NCBI GenBank assembly: GCA_934631005.1
Contig: CAKTXA010000011.1
Span: 1-64,000 of the forward strand
Source: an uncultured Oscillospiraceae bacterium
GTDB taxonomy: Bacteria; Bacillota; Clostridia; Oscillospirales; Oscillospiraceae
Reading direction: 5' to 3'
Length of the DNA stretch: 64,000 nucleotides
Shown here one piece after another: positions 57,635 to 64,000 of the stretch. Every line of letters starts with the position of its first letter. The first letter of the stretch is position 1. A model generated the notes under the pieces. It saw only the letters and a program-made list of their open reading frames with translations, did no database searches and had not been told where the DNA came from. The translations under genes were made by a program, and so were the position numbers.

Positions 57635-59011
57635 ATGGCACATACCGCAGGCGCAAAAACAGTTTCCCTGACCGAGGGCTCGGTCTGGCGCGGGATGCTG
57701 CGCTTTTTCCTGCCCATCATGCTCGGCACGGTCTTTCAGCAGCTGTATTCGATGGTGGATGCCGTCGTTCTGGGCCGGTACGTCGGCAAGACGGCGCTGG
57801 CCGCCGTGGGCGGGTCGGATTTTGTCATCATCAACCTCATCGTAGGTTTTTTCGTGGGGCTGTCGTCCGGCGCGGCGGTGGTCATCTCGCAGCACGCCGG
57901 CGCGGGTGAGCAGGACGCCGTGTCCCGCGCGGTGCGCACGGCGATGCTGCTGTCGTTCTGGATCGGCGCGCTCGTCACCTTCCTCGGCATCGCGCTGGCC
58001 AGTCCCCTGCTGCGCGCGCTCGGCACGCCGGAGGAGACCATGCAGTACTCCATGGACTATCTGCGGTGGTACTTCGCGGGCATGATCCCGTCCATGATCT
58101 ACAACATGGGCAGCAGCGTCCTGCGCGCGTTCGGCGACGCGAAGCGGCCGCTGTACTTCCTGCTCGTCTGCGCAGCGGTGAACACGGGGCTGGACCTGCT
58201 GTTTGTCATCACGTTCCAGATGGAGGTCGCCGGGGCGGCCATCGCCACGAGCGTTTCGCAGCTCGTGTGCGCCGCGCTCGTGCTCGCAACGCTCCTGCGC
58301 CTGCCGTATCCGCAGCGGCTGCGGCTGGACACGCTGCGCATGGATCGGCGGCTTCTTGGCCGGATGCTCACCATCGGCCTGCCCGCGGGCATCCAGTCGA
58401 TGCTCTACTGCGTGACGAATCTGTTCGTCCAGCGCGCGACCAATATGCTCGACACCGACACCGTGGCCGCCTGGGCGGCGTTCTGGAAGCTCGACGGCGT
58501 CTACTGGCCGATCTCCAACGCGCTCGGCATCTCCGTGATGACGTTCGTGGGGCAGAACTACGGCGCGCACCGGCGCGAGCGCATCTTCCAGTCCATCCGC
58601 GCGGGGCTCATTCTGCATCTGCTGATCTCGGCGCTGTTCGGGGCGCTCATCTTCGTGCTCCGCCGCCCGATCATCCGCCTGTTCTGCGAGGAGGACGCGG
58701 TGATCGCCCACGGGCTGCAGATCGTGACGTATCTCGCGTTCTGCTACCCGCTGTTTTCGCTGACGGAGGTGTTTTCCTCGGCCATGCGCGGCGCGGGCAA
58801 CGCCGTGAAGCCCACGGTCATCACGCTGCTCGGCGTGTGCGTGCTGCGTATGGCGATGCTGTTTCTCATCACCTTCCCCCACCCGAGCAACCTCACCATC
58901 GCCATCTGCTACCCCGTCACCTGGACGGTCTCGTCGCTCATGTTCCTGATCTACTACAAATTCGGCAAATGGCTCCCCGCGTGGAAGGAAAAAGCGCAGC
59001 CGCACACTTGA
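57635..59011 (+). CDS. MATE family efflux transporter
   Basis: A 458-residue inner-membrane antiporter with about 12 helices: FFLPIMLGTVFQQLYSMVDA at the start of the first half and IGLPAGIQSMLYCVTNLFVQ at the start of the second. It belongs to the same broad DinF/NorM-like clostridial group as the MATE gene at 10206 but is not a close copy. AAGGAGG lies before the ATG. Its stop codon overlaps the -35 element of the toxin-antitoxin promoter. Substrate unknown. Confidence 0.9.
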   Translation: MAHTAGAKTVSLTEGSVWRGMLRFFLPIMLGTVFQQLYSMVDAVVLGRYVGKTALAAVGGSDFVIINLIVGFFVGLSSGAAVVISQHAGAGEQDAVSRAVRTAMLLSFWIGALVTFLGIALASPLLRALGTPEETMQYSMDYLRWYFAGMIPSMIYNMGSSVLRAFGDAKRPLYFLLVCAAVNTGLDLLFVITFQMEVAGAAIATSVSQLVCAALVLATLLRLPYPQRLRLDTLRMDRRLLGRMLTIGLPAGIQSMLYCVTNLFVQRATNMLDTDTVAAWAAFWKLDGVYWPISNALGISVMTFVGQNYGAHRRERIFQSIRAGLILHLLISALFGALIFVLRRPIIRLFCEEDAVIAHGLQIVTYLAFCYPLFSLTEVFSSAMRGAGNAVKPTVITLLGVCVLRMAMLFLITFPHPSNLTIAICYPVTWTVSSLMFLIYYKFGKWLPAWKEKAQPHT

Positions 59012-59035
59012 CAAACCGTATAGAATAATTATAAT
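59008..59035 (+). promoter_or_regulatory. Promoter of brnTA, positioned for a leaderless mRNA
   Basis: TTGACA and TATAAT are spaced by 16 nt. The expected transcription start, 7 nt after the -10 element, falls on the A of the toxin ATG at 59042. There is no ribosome site in the AT-only sequence before that ATG. Confidence 0.7.
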
Positions 59036-59041
59036 ATAATT

Positions 59042-59338
59042 ATGGAAACACTAAGGTTCGAATGGGACTCCAACAAAAATGAGATCAACAAGCGAAAGCA
59101 CGGCCTGTCCTTTGAGACCGCGCGAGAGGTCTTTTACGATGAGCTTGCGCTTTTGTTTGATGATCCGGATCATTCGTTGGAGGAAGAGCGTTTTCTCATC
59201 ATCGGAACGATCGGAACGGGCAAGGTCTGCATTGTCAGCCACTGTTATCACGACCGCGAAAACGTCATACGTCTGATCTCCGCCAGAAAAGCGACGACCA
59301 CAGAGCAGCAAGTGTATTTTGAGCAGAACGGAAGGTGA
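59042..59338 (+). CDS. brnT: BrnT family toxin (type II toxin-antitoxin)
   Basis: A 98-residue RelE-fold ribonuclease. The family opening FEWDSNKNEINKRKHGLSFE, the middle segment YDELALLFDDPDHSLEEERF and the closing IRLISARKATTTEQQVY match BrnT. It cleaves RNA to stop translation unless bound by BrnA. It is the first gene of the pair, has no Shine-Dalgarno site and may be translated from a leaderless mRNA. The antitoxin follows 5 nt after its stop. Confidence 0.92.
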   Translation: METLRFEWDSNKNEINKRKHGLSFETAREVFYDELALLFDDPDHSLEEERFLIIGTIGTGKVCIVSHCYHDRENVIRLISARKATTTEQQVYFEQNGR

Positions 59339-59343
59339 TTTTT

Positions 59344-59559
59344 ATGAGGGACGAATACAACATCAAGGACCTGCATCCGCGGAAGAATCCGTATGCGGTG
59401 CGGCTGAAAAAGCAGATCACCATCAATATTGACGACAGCACCATCGACTATTTCAAGGCGCAGTCGGAAAGCGCCGGGATCCCGTATCAGACGCTGATCA
59501 ACCTGTACCTCCGCGACTGTGTGGAAAACCGGCGCGAGCTGCGGATCAGCTGGCAATAA
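59344..59559 (+). CDS. brnA: BrnA family antitoxin
   Basis: A 71-residue antitoxin. A short N-terminal segment that should bind BrnT is followed by a ribbon-helix-helix-like DNA-binding part (KKQITINIDDSTIDYFKAQ, GIPYQTLINLYLRDC). GGAAGGTGA at the toxin's end serves as ribosome site for the ATG at 59344, so the antitoxin has a proper site while the toxin has none. BrnA usually represses the operon promoter. Confidence 0.9.
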   Translation: MRDEYNIKDLHPRKNPYAVRLKKQITINIDDSTIDYFKAQSESAGIPYQTLINLYLRDCVENRRELRISWQ

Positions 59560-59565
59560 AAAATG

Positions 59566-59597
59566 CGCGCACGGCCTGCGGCCGTGCGCGTTCTTTT
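59566..59597. terminator. Terminator after brnTA
   Basis: The 10-bp stem CGCGCACGGC/GCCGTGCGCG with a short loop is followed by TTCTTTTT. An A-run on the other side lets it also end the convergent xdhC transcript. Confidence 0.85.
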
Positions 59598-59601
59598 TAT
59601 T

Positions 59602-60108
59602 TTACCGCACCGCGTCGGCTTCGGCGTTCTTGCCAAGCCGGCGGAGCATGGTTTTTTTGACGGCGCGGAAGATGTTTTGATAGCCGGTACAGCGGCACAG
59701 GTGGCCGGAGAGGAGCTTGCGCAGCTCGTCGTCGGTGTACTCCACGCCCGCGTTCACGATCTCGGTGGCTGTGAGGATAAAGCCCGGGATGCAGAAGCCG
59801 CATTGGATGGCCGTTTCGTCCATGAACGCGCGCTGCACGTCGGAGATGGAGCCGTCGGGGTTCATCAGGCCCTCGAGCGTGATGATGTGCTTACCCTCGG
59901 CCCACACGGCCAGATACAGGCAGGTGTTGATGGCCTCGCCGTCGATGAGCGCGGTGCACGCGCCGCACTCGCCGACCTCGCAGCCCTTTTTGACCGACGT
60001 CAGGCGGAAGTCGTTGCGCAGCATATCCGTCAGGCTGGCGCGCACGTCCACGATCTGCTCGACGTCCTTGCCGTTGATGTTGCATTTTACAAGCTGATAC
60101 TGTGCCAT
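59602..60108 (-). CDS. Molybdenum hydroxylase 2Fe-2S subunit (XdhC-type small subunit)
   Basis: A 168-residue iron-sulfur subunit of a xanthine dehydrogenase/aldehyde oxidase family enzyme. The plant-ferredoxin type cluster is in CEVGECGACTALIDGEAINTC and the second cluster in CGFC and CRCTGY. It carries electrons from the molybdenum site to FAD. Its ATG overlaps the stop of the FAD subunit by one base, so the two are translated in tandem. Confidence 0.93.
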   Translation of the reverse strand: MAQYQLVKCNINGKDVEQIVDVRASLTDMLRNDFRLTSVKKGCEVGECGACTALIDGEAINTCLYLAVWAEGKHIITLEGLMNPDGSISDVQRAFMDETAIQCGFCIPGFILTATEIVNAGVEYTDDELRKLLSGHLCRCTGYQNIFRAVKKTMLRRLGKNAEADAVR

Positions 60109-60995
60109 TACACGTCACCTCCGCAGCGTTTGACCGATTCGATCAGGCAGCGCCTGGCCATTTCCACCGCGATGTGCAGGCGGAAGGCCTTGCTGGCGCG
60201 CCAGGAATCACGCGGGTTGATGTCCTCCAGCACCTTGCGGGAGAATTCCTCGATGTTTTCCATCGTGATGGGCTTGCCATTGATGAACTCCTCCGCCGCC
60301 GGGGCGCGCATCGGCACGGGGCCTGCCACGCCGTAGGCGATGCGCACGCGGTCAAACGTCTTTTTGTCCGCGGACAGGCGGCAGTTGACCGAGCAGCCGG
60401 TGGTGGCGATCTCCATGGCGTTGCGCATACCGTATTTCAGGTAGAAGCCATACGTATTTTCATACGACGCCTTCGGGATGAGGATGGCGGTCTGGATCTC
60501 ACCCTCGGCAACGTTGATGTCCACCGTGCCCGCCTTGATGTAGAAGTCCTTGATGGGCAGATACCGCTTGCCGTTCACACCGGTCAGCTCCACGATGGCC
60601 TCCCACGCGTGGAGCGTGGAGGCGGAGTCCGCCGACGTCACGCCGTTGCAGGTGTTGCCGCCGATGGTGCCGGCGTTGCGGATCTGCGGGCCGCCGACCA
60701 TGTCGACGGCTTCGCCCAGAACGTTGATCTTTTCGATGATGATGGGGTCATGCGTGATGTGCGAGAACGTGGTGAGCGAGCCGATGCGGATATTCTCCTG
60801 CTCGTCGATCGTCACGCCGCGCATGGCGTCGATCTTCTGAATGGAGATCAGCTCTTTTCCGGCGCGGCGGCCTTCGCGCATCTGCACGAGCACGTCGGTG
60901 CCGCCGGCGATGATCTGCGCTTCGGGATGCTCCAGCCGCAGCTTCACGGCTTCCTCCACGCTGTATGCCTCATAGAGGGCTTTCATATCATACAT
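60108..60995 (-). CDS. Molybdenum hydroxylase FAD-binding subunit (XdhB-type)
   Basis: A 295-residue flavoprotein subunit with the FAD-binding motifs AQIIAGGTDVLVQMREG and RNAGTIGGNTCNGVTSADS. An insertion region around NVAEGEIQTAILIPKASYEN leads to the C-terminal CO-dehydrogenase-flavoprotein-like domain. The frame is open upstream into the next gene, but the ATG at 60995 with AAGGAGG is the start. It lies 15 nt after the large subunit gene. Confidence 0.93.
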   Translation of the reverse strand: MYDMKALYEAYSVEEAVKLRLEHPEAQIIAGGTDVLVQMREGRRAGKELISIQKIDAMRGVTIDEQENIRIGSLTTFSHITHDPIIIEKINVLGEAVDMVGGPQIRNAGTIGGNTCNGVTSADSASTLHAWEAIVELTGVNGKRYLPIKDFYIKAGTVDINVAEGEIQTAILIPKASYENTYGFYLKYGMRNAMEIATTGCSVNCRLSADKKTFDRVRIAYGVAGPVPMRAPAAEEFINGKPITMENIEEFSRKVLEDINPRDSWRASKAFRLHIAVEMARRCLIESVKRCGGDV

Positions 60996-61009
60996 GGCGC
61001 TGTCCTCCT

Positions 61010-63304
61010 TCAGTCTTTGATCAGCCCGGCCTTGGTGAACTCCGCAAACAGCACGTGCGGCGTGATCGGGCAGCGGTCGATGGCCACGCCGGTCGCCTGA
61101 CGAATGGCGTTGCGGATGGCGGGTGCGGGCGAGCACGCGGGCGGTTCGCCGAGCGCCTTCGTGCCGTAGGCCGAGGTCGGCTCATAGTTTTCCACGAACT
61201 CCGCGTCCAGGTTCGGATGATCCATAAACGTGGAGAGCTTGTAGTCCAGCAGGTTATTGTTGAGCGGGCGGCCGGTCTTTGCGTCGAACAGCAGCTGCTC
61301 GGACAGGCCGAAGCCGATGCCCATGGACATGCCGCCGTGCACCTGCGCCTCGGCCAGCGCCGGGTTCACGAGCTTGCCGCAGTCGTGGACGTTCACGATG
61401 TTCAAAAGCTTCACCTTGCACATCGGAATATCGACCTCGACCTCGGCGAGCGTGCAGCCGAAGGAGTAGGCGTTGTTGCGGATGGTGTATGTAGACTCGG
61501 CCGTCAGGTGCTCGGAGTGCACGGGGTTATACTGCGCGGTCATCGCCAGCTCCGAAAGGCTCATCAGCACGCGCCCGTCGGTCGTGCGCACGATGTTGGA
61601 GCCGATGATGTCCATATTATACGTCGCCTGCCGCGTGACCTCGCAGGCGTAGTCCAGGATCTTCTTTTTGAGCAGCTCCGCCGTCTGCCGGATGGAGAAG
61701 CCCGCGGTGAAGGTCTGGCGGGAGGCGTAGGCGCCAAGGCCGGTGGGCGTGATGTCGGTATCCTGACAGGAGATGACGTGCACCTTTTTATAGTCCGACA
61801 GGCCCATCACCTCGGCGCACATCTGCGCGTAGGCGGTGTCGGCGCCCTGGCCGATCTCCGTTTCGCCGACCTGCAGGTTGATCGTGCCGTCCAGATTCAG
61901 CTGCAGGCGGCAGGACGAGGTCTCCAGCGAGATGGGGTACACGGCGGTATTGTACCAGAACGTGGCCAGGCCGATGCCGCGGCGGATGGGGCCGGTCTGG
62001 TTCTGATATTTCCTGCGCTTTTCCTCGTAGCCGATGGCCTGCATACCCTTTTCCATACACTCGCGGAACGAGTCGGTATACAGCTCATTGTGCGAGAAGC
62101 CGTCGACATACCCCTTTTTCATCAGGTTCTGCCAGCGGTAGGCCAGCGGCGTCATGCCGACGGCCTCGGCGCACTCCTCGGCGTGCGACTCGTCGGCAAA
62201 CGAGGCCTGCGGCATACCGTAGCCGCGCATCGCGCCCGCCACGGGGCGGTTTGTGAACACGGTGTAGGCGTCGCCCTCAAAGTTCGGGCAGGGATAGTGC
62301 TGATTGAACGAGCCCAGCGCCTTGGCCACGATCGAGTGGCCGTGGGACGCGTAGCCGCCCTGATTGGAGAAGCACTCCACCTTTTTCGCGGCGATGGTGC
62401 CGTCCTTGCGCAGCCACGAGATGATGTGGATGCGGATGGCGTGGCGCACGCGGTTGGAGACGAACGTCTCCTCGCGGGAGCAGTCCAGCTTCACCAGCCG
62501 CCCGCCGACCTGCGTGCAGCACCAGGCGCACAGCGGCTCATACAGCGCGTCCTGCTTGTTGCCGAAGCCGCCGCCGATGTAGGGCTTGATGACGCGGATG
62601 TCGCCCCACGGGCGGCCGAGCGCCTGCCCAACGATGCGGCGGATGATGTGCGGGATCTGCGTGGACGACGTGACGACCAGCCGTCCGTTCTCCTCATGGC
62701 AGAAGCAGCCGTGGTTTTCGATGTGGCAGTGCTGTACGGTGGGCGTGTCGTACCAGCCCTCGACCTTGATGAGGCCCGGCTCTTTGATCGCCTCGGCGTA
62801 ATTGCCGGCGGCCATCGACGAATGGTTCAGAATATTGTTGGGGTAGTTTTCATGCAGCTGCGGCGCGCCGGGCTGCATGGCCTCCTGCACGTCCAGCACG
62901 AACGGCAGCTCTTCATATTCCACCTGAATGGCGCGGATGGCCTGACTGGCGGCGACCTCGTTATCCGCAATGACGGCGCACACATCGTCGCCGTAGTAGC
63001 GCACGTGGCGGTTCAGCAGATGCCGGTCGCGCACGTCCTGATGGTGCGGGTCCATCGACCACGGGTGGCCCGCGGTGGGGAACGGGATGTCCGGCACGTC
63101 GAAGCACGTGAGGATCTTCACCACGCCGGGGATCTTCTCCGCCTCGGTCTTGTCGATGGACTTTACAAAGCCGTGCGCGATGGTCGAATGCTTGACGCGC
63201 ACGAGCAGCGCTTCCTTCGGCGCCAGATCGTCATAGTATTTCGTCCGCCCGGTCGCCTTGTCAAAGGCGTCCACGCGCACCTCGCTGGTTCCCACGATGC
63301 TCAT
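61010..63304 (-). CDS. Molybdenum hydroxylase molybdopterin-binding subunit (XdhA-type)
   Basis: A 764-residue catalytic subunit hydroxylating a heterocycle or aldehyde with water-derived oxygen. Cofactor-binding stretches include KPYIGGGFGNKQDALYEPLC and GEIEIGQGADT-like VGETEIGQGADTAYAQM; the catalytic Glu sits in TKALGEPPACSPAPAIRNAI near the C-terminus. The ATG at 63304 has GGAGG at 7 nt; further upstream the frame runs into the promoter region. Three separate subunits in the order large, FAD, FeS are typical of Clostridia. Purines or nicotinate-like compounds are possible substrates; the sequence does not decide. Confidence 0.92.
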   Translation of the reverse strand: MSIVGTSEVRVDAFDKATGRTKYYDDLAPKEALLVRVKHSTIAHGFVKSIDKTEAEKIPGVVKILTCFDVPDIPFPTAGHPWSMDPHHQDVRDRHLLNRHVRYYGDDVCAVIADNEVAASQAIRAIQVEYEELPFVLDVQEAMQPGAPQLHENYPNNILNHSSMAAGNYAEAIKEPGLIKVEGWYDTPTVQHCHIENHGCFCHEENGRLVVTSSTQIPHIIRRIVGQALGRPWGDIRVIKPYIGGGFGNKQDALYEPLCAWCCTQVGGRLVKLDCSREETFVSNRVRHAIRIHIISWLRKDGTIAAKKVECFSNQGGYASHGHSIVAKALGSFNQHYPCPNFEGDAYTVFTNRPVAGAMRGYGMPQASFADESHAEECAEAVGMTPLAYRWQNLMKKGYVDGFSHNELYTDSFRECMEKGMQAIGYEEKRRKYQNQTGPIRRGIGLATFWYNTAVYPISLETSSCRLQLNLDGTINLQVGETEIGQGADTAYAQMCAEVMGLSDYKKVHVISCQDTDITPTGLGAYASRQTFTAGFSIRQTAELLKKKILDYACEVTRQATYNMDIIGSNIVRTTDGRVLMSLSELAMTAQYNPVHSEHLTAESTYTIRNNAYSFGCTLAEVEVDIPMCKVKLLNIVNVHDCGKLVNPALAEAQVHGGMSMGIGFGLSEQLLFDAKTGRPLNNNLLDYKLSTFMDHPNLDAEFVENYEPTSAYGTKALGEPPACSPAPAIRNAIRQATGVAIDRCPITPHVLFAEFTKAGLIKD

Positions 63305-63495
63305 GTCTGAACCTCCATTTGTTCTGGGAAGTCTCCCGGATACCGGCATTTTGCCGGACGGCAGGTCAAAAATCCGCCGCATTTCAGTAAGTTTGTATCA
63401 TTATAACACCGAAAAAATCAAAGCGAAAGAAAAAGCTTGATTCTAGTTTCAGGATAACGAATGTTTTCGAAACTGTCGAACGTTTCAAAATTTGA

Positions 63496-63525
63496 TTGGC
63501 TATTTCCCCAAAAATCGGGTATACT
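63496..63525 (+). promoter_or_regulatory. Promoter of the MocA-like gene, with adjacent inverted repeats
   Basis: TTGGCT and TATACT are spaced by 18 nt, 32 nt before the start codon. Just upstream, nested inverted repeats (TTCGA/TCGAA and GAAAC/GTTTC at about 63457-63487) could bind a regulator controlling both divergent units. A minus-strand TATAAT at 63400-63405 is a candidate -10 element for the hydroxylase operon. A CCGGCA/TGCCGG hairpin lies in that operon's leader. Confidence 0.5.
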
Positions 63526-63556
63526 GTTTGGAGAAAATGACAGGAGGCGGAAGCAA

Positions 63557-64000
63557 ATGGAGCACGCGGACGGGCTGCGCATCGGCTGCGTCGTGATGGC
63601 GGCGGGCAATTCCAGCCGTTTTGGGAGCAACAAGCTGCTGCACCGGCTGGACGGCCGGACGTTCATCGAGCGCGCGCTGGACGCCGTGCCGCCGGAGCTG
63701 CTGGAAAATACCGTGGTCGTCACGCAGTATGACGCAGTGGCGGCGCTGGCGGAGCGCCGCGGGCTGCGCGTTTTGCGGAACGAGCACCCCGACTGGGGCG
63801 TCAGCCATACCATCCGCCTCGGCACGCAGGCGCTGCAAAGCTGTGACGGCATCTTATATCTGGTGGCCGACCAGCCGCACCTGACGCAGGCGTCGGTCAG
63901 CCGGATCGTGCAGACGTGGCGGGCGCACCCCGACCGCATCACGGGTGCGGCGCACGGCGAACGGCGCGGCAACCCGAATCTGTTCCCCGCGGAATTTTTT
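63557..64000 (+). CDS. Molybdenum cofactor nucleotidyltransferase (MocA/MobA-like), partial
   Basis: The first 148 codons of a protein that runs off the right edge. It begins MEHADGLRIGCVVMAAGNSS and continues RFGSNKLLHRLDG, the nucleotide-binding signature of MobA/MocA-type enzymes, then ILYLVADQPHLTQASV and RRGNPNLFPAEF, all in family order. MocA attaches CMP to molybdopterin, giving the cofactor form used by xanthine dehydrogenase family enzymes. Its position divergent from such an enzyme fits. AGGAGG lies 9 nt before the ATG. Confidence 0.9.
   Translation, partial: MEHADGLRIGCVVMAAGNSSRFGSNKLLHRLDGRTFIERALDAVPPELLENTVVVTQYDAVAALAERRGLRVLRNEHPDWGVSHTIRLGTQALQSCDGILYLVADQPHLTQASVSRIVQTWRAHPDRITGAAHGERRGNPNLFPAEFF

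Noticed and set aside
60965..63310. 781-codon open frame antisense to the molybdenum hydroxylase large subunit
   Set aside because: It is the mirror of a gene with all family motifs; the translation is low-complexity.
63305..63420. Riboswitch in the leader of the molybdenum hydroxylase operon
   Set aside because: Only a short CCGGCA/TGCCGG hairpin is visible; nothing matches a known purine, xanthine or molybdenum-cofactor riboswitch core.

Overview
This 64 kb window is GC-rich bacterial chromosome, densely coding with strong GC bias at third codon positions. It looks like an anaerobic, spore-forming member of the Clostridia, most likely Oscillospirales (Oscillospiraceae-like gut bacteria). 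This is inferred from gene content: oxygen-sensitive ribonucleotide reductase NrdD/NrdG, rubrerythrin/rubredoxin with a PerR-type Fur regulator, a PdaA-like cortex deacetylase, many lipoprotein solute-binding proteins, and AGGAGG ribosome sites throughout.

Layout. 1-5888: minus-strand sugar operon (isomerase, lipoprotein SBP, start of the ABC ATPase), divergent LacI regulator, then an AraC regulator coupled to a D-2-hydroxyacid dehydrogenase. 5889-6742: composite repeat, terminators, and tandem copies of a tRNA-Ser 3' end beside the intact tRNA-Ser(CGA). 6986-15094: propeller-SBP lipoprotein, YfbR nucleotidase, MATE exporter, PerR-rubrerythrin-rubredoxin operon, and a lower-GC lipoprotein/XRE pair. 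15120-20728: complete branched-chain amino acid type ABC operon livJHMGF. 21026-24419: class II aldolase, PdaA, a 42-residue Gly/Cys peptide, an array of hairpins, and a cation/proton antiporter. 24656-29800: dut-nrdG divergent from nrdD with NrdR-box-like sites between them, then a D-aminoacylase-type amidohydrolase. 29898-45101: LacI regulator divergent from a 14 kb, 14-gene catabolic operon. 45374-51268: a dlt-like surface aminoacylation operon of unusual composition. 51381-59559: DUF975 protein, DUF2142 protein, a GT2/DUF2304/EamA-like glycan module, a lipoprotein, a second MATE exporter and a BrnT/BrnA toxin-antitoxin pair. 59602-64000: three-subunit molybdenum hydroxylase divergent from the start of a MocA-like molybdenum cofactor nucleotidyltransferase.

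Most interesting system. The operon at 31176-45101 joins a NitT/TauT-type importer with two different ATPases to a TauE-type exporter, a class II aldolase, a triose-phosphate-isomerase paralog, an RpiB paralog, a split transketolase, a LarA homolog and three dehydrogenases. It has no kinase and no PTS. Both isomerase paralogs keep catalytic residues but have lost recognisable phosphate-gripping residues. This fits a pathway whose substrate carries an acidic group other than phosphate. My leading hypothesis is a sulfonated sugar handled by a variant of the sulfo-transketolase route, with isethionate-like export. This is inference.

A composite palindromic repeat (four long copies, one truncated copy and one remnant) recurs between genes about every 10-15 kb and accounts for most of the larger gene-free stretches. 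No CRISPR array, integrase, transposase or rRNA gene was seen.
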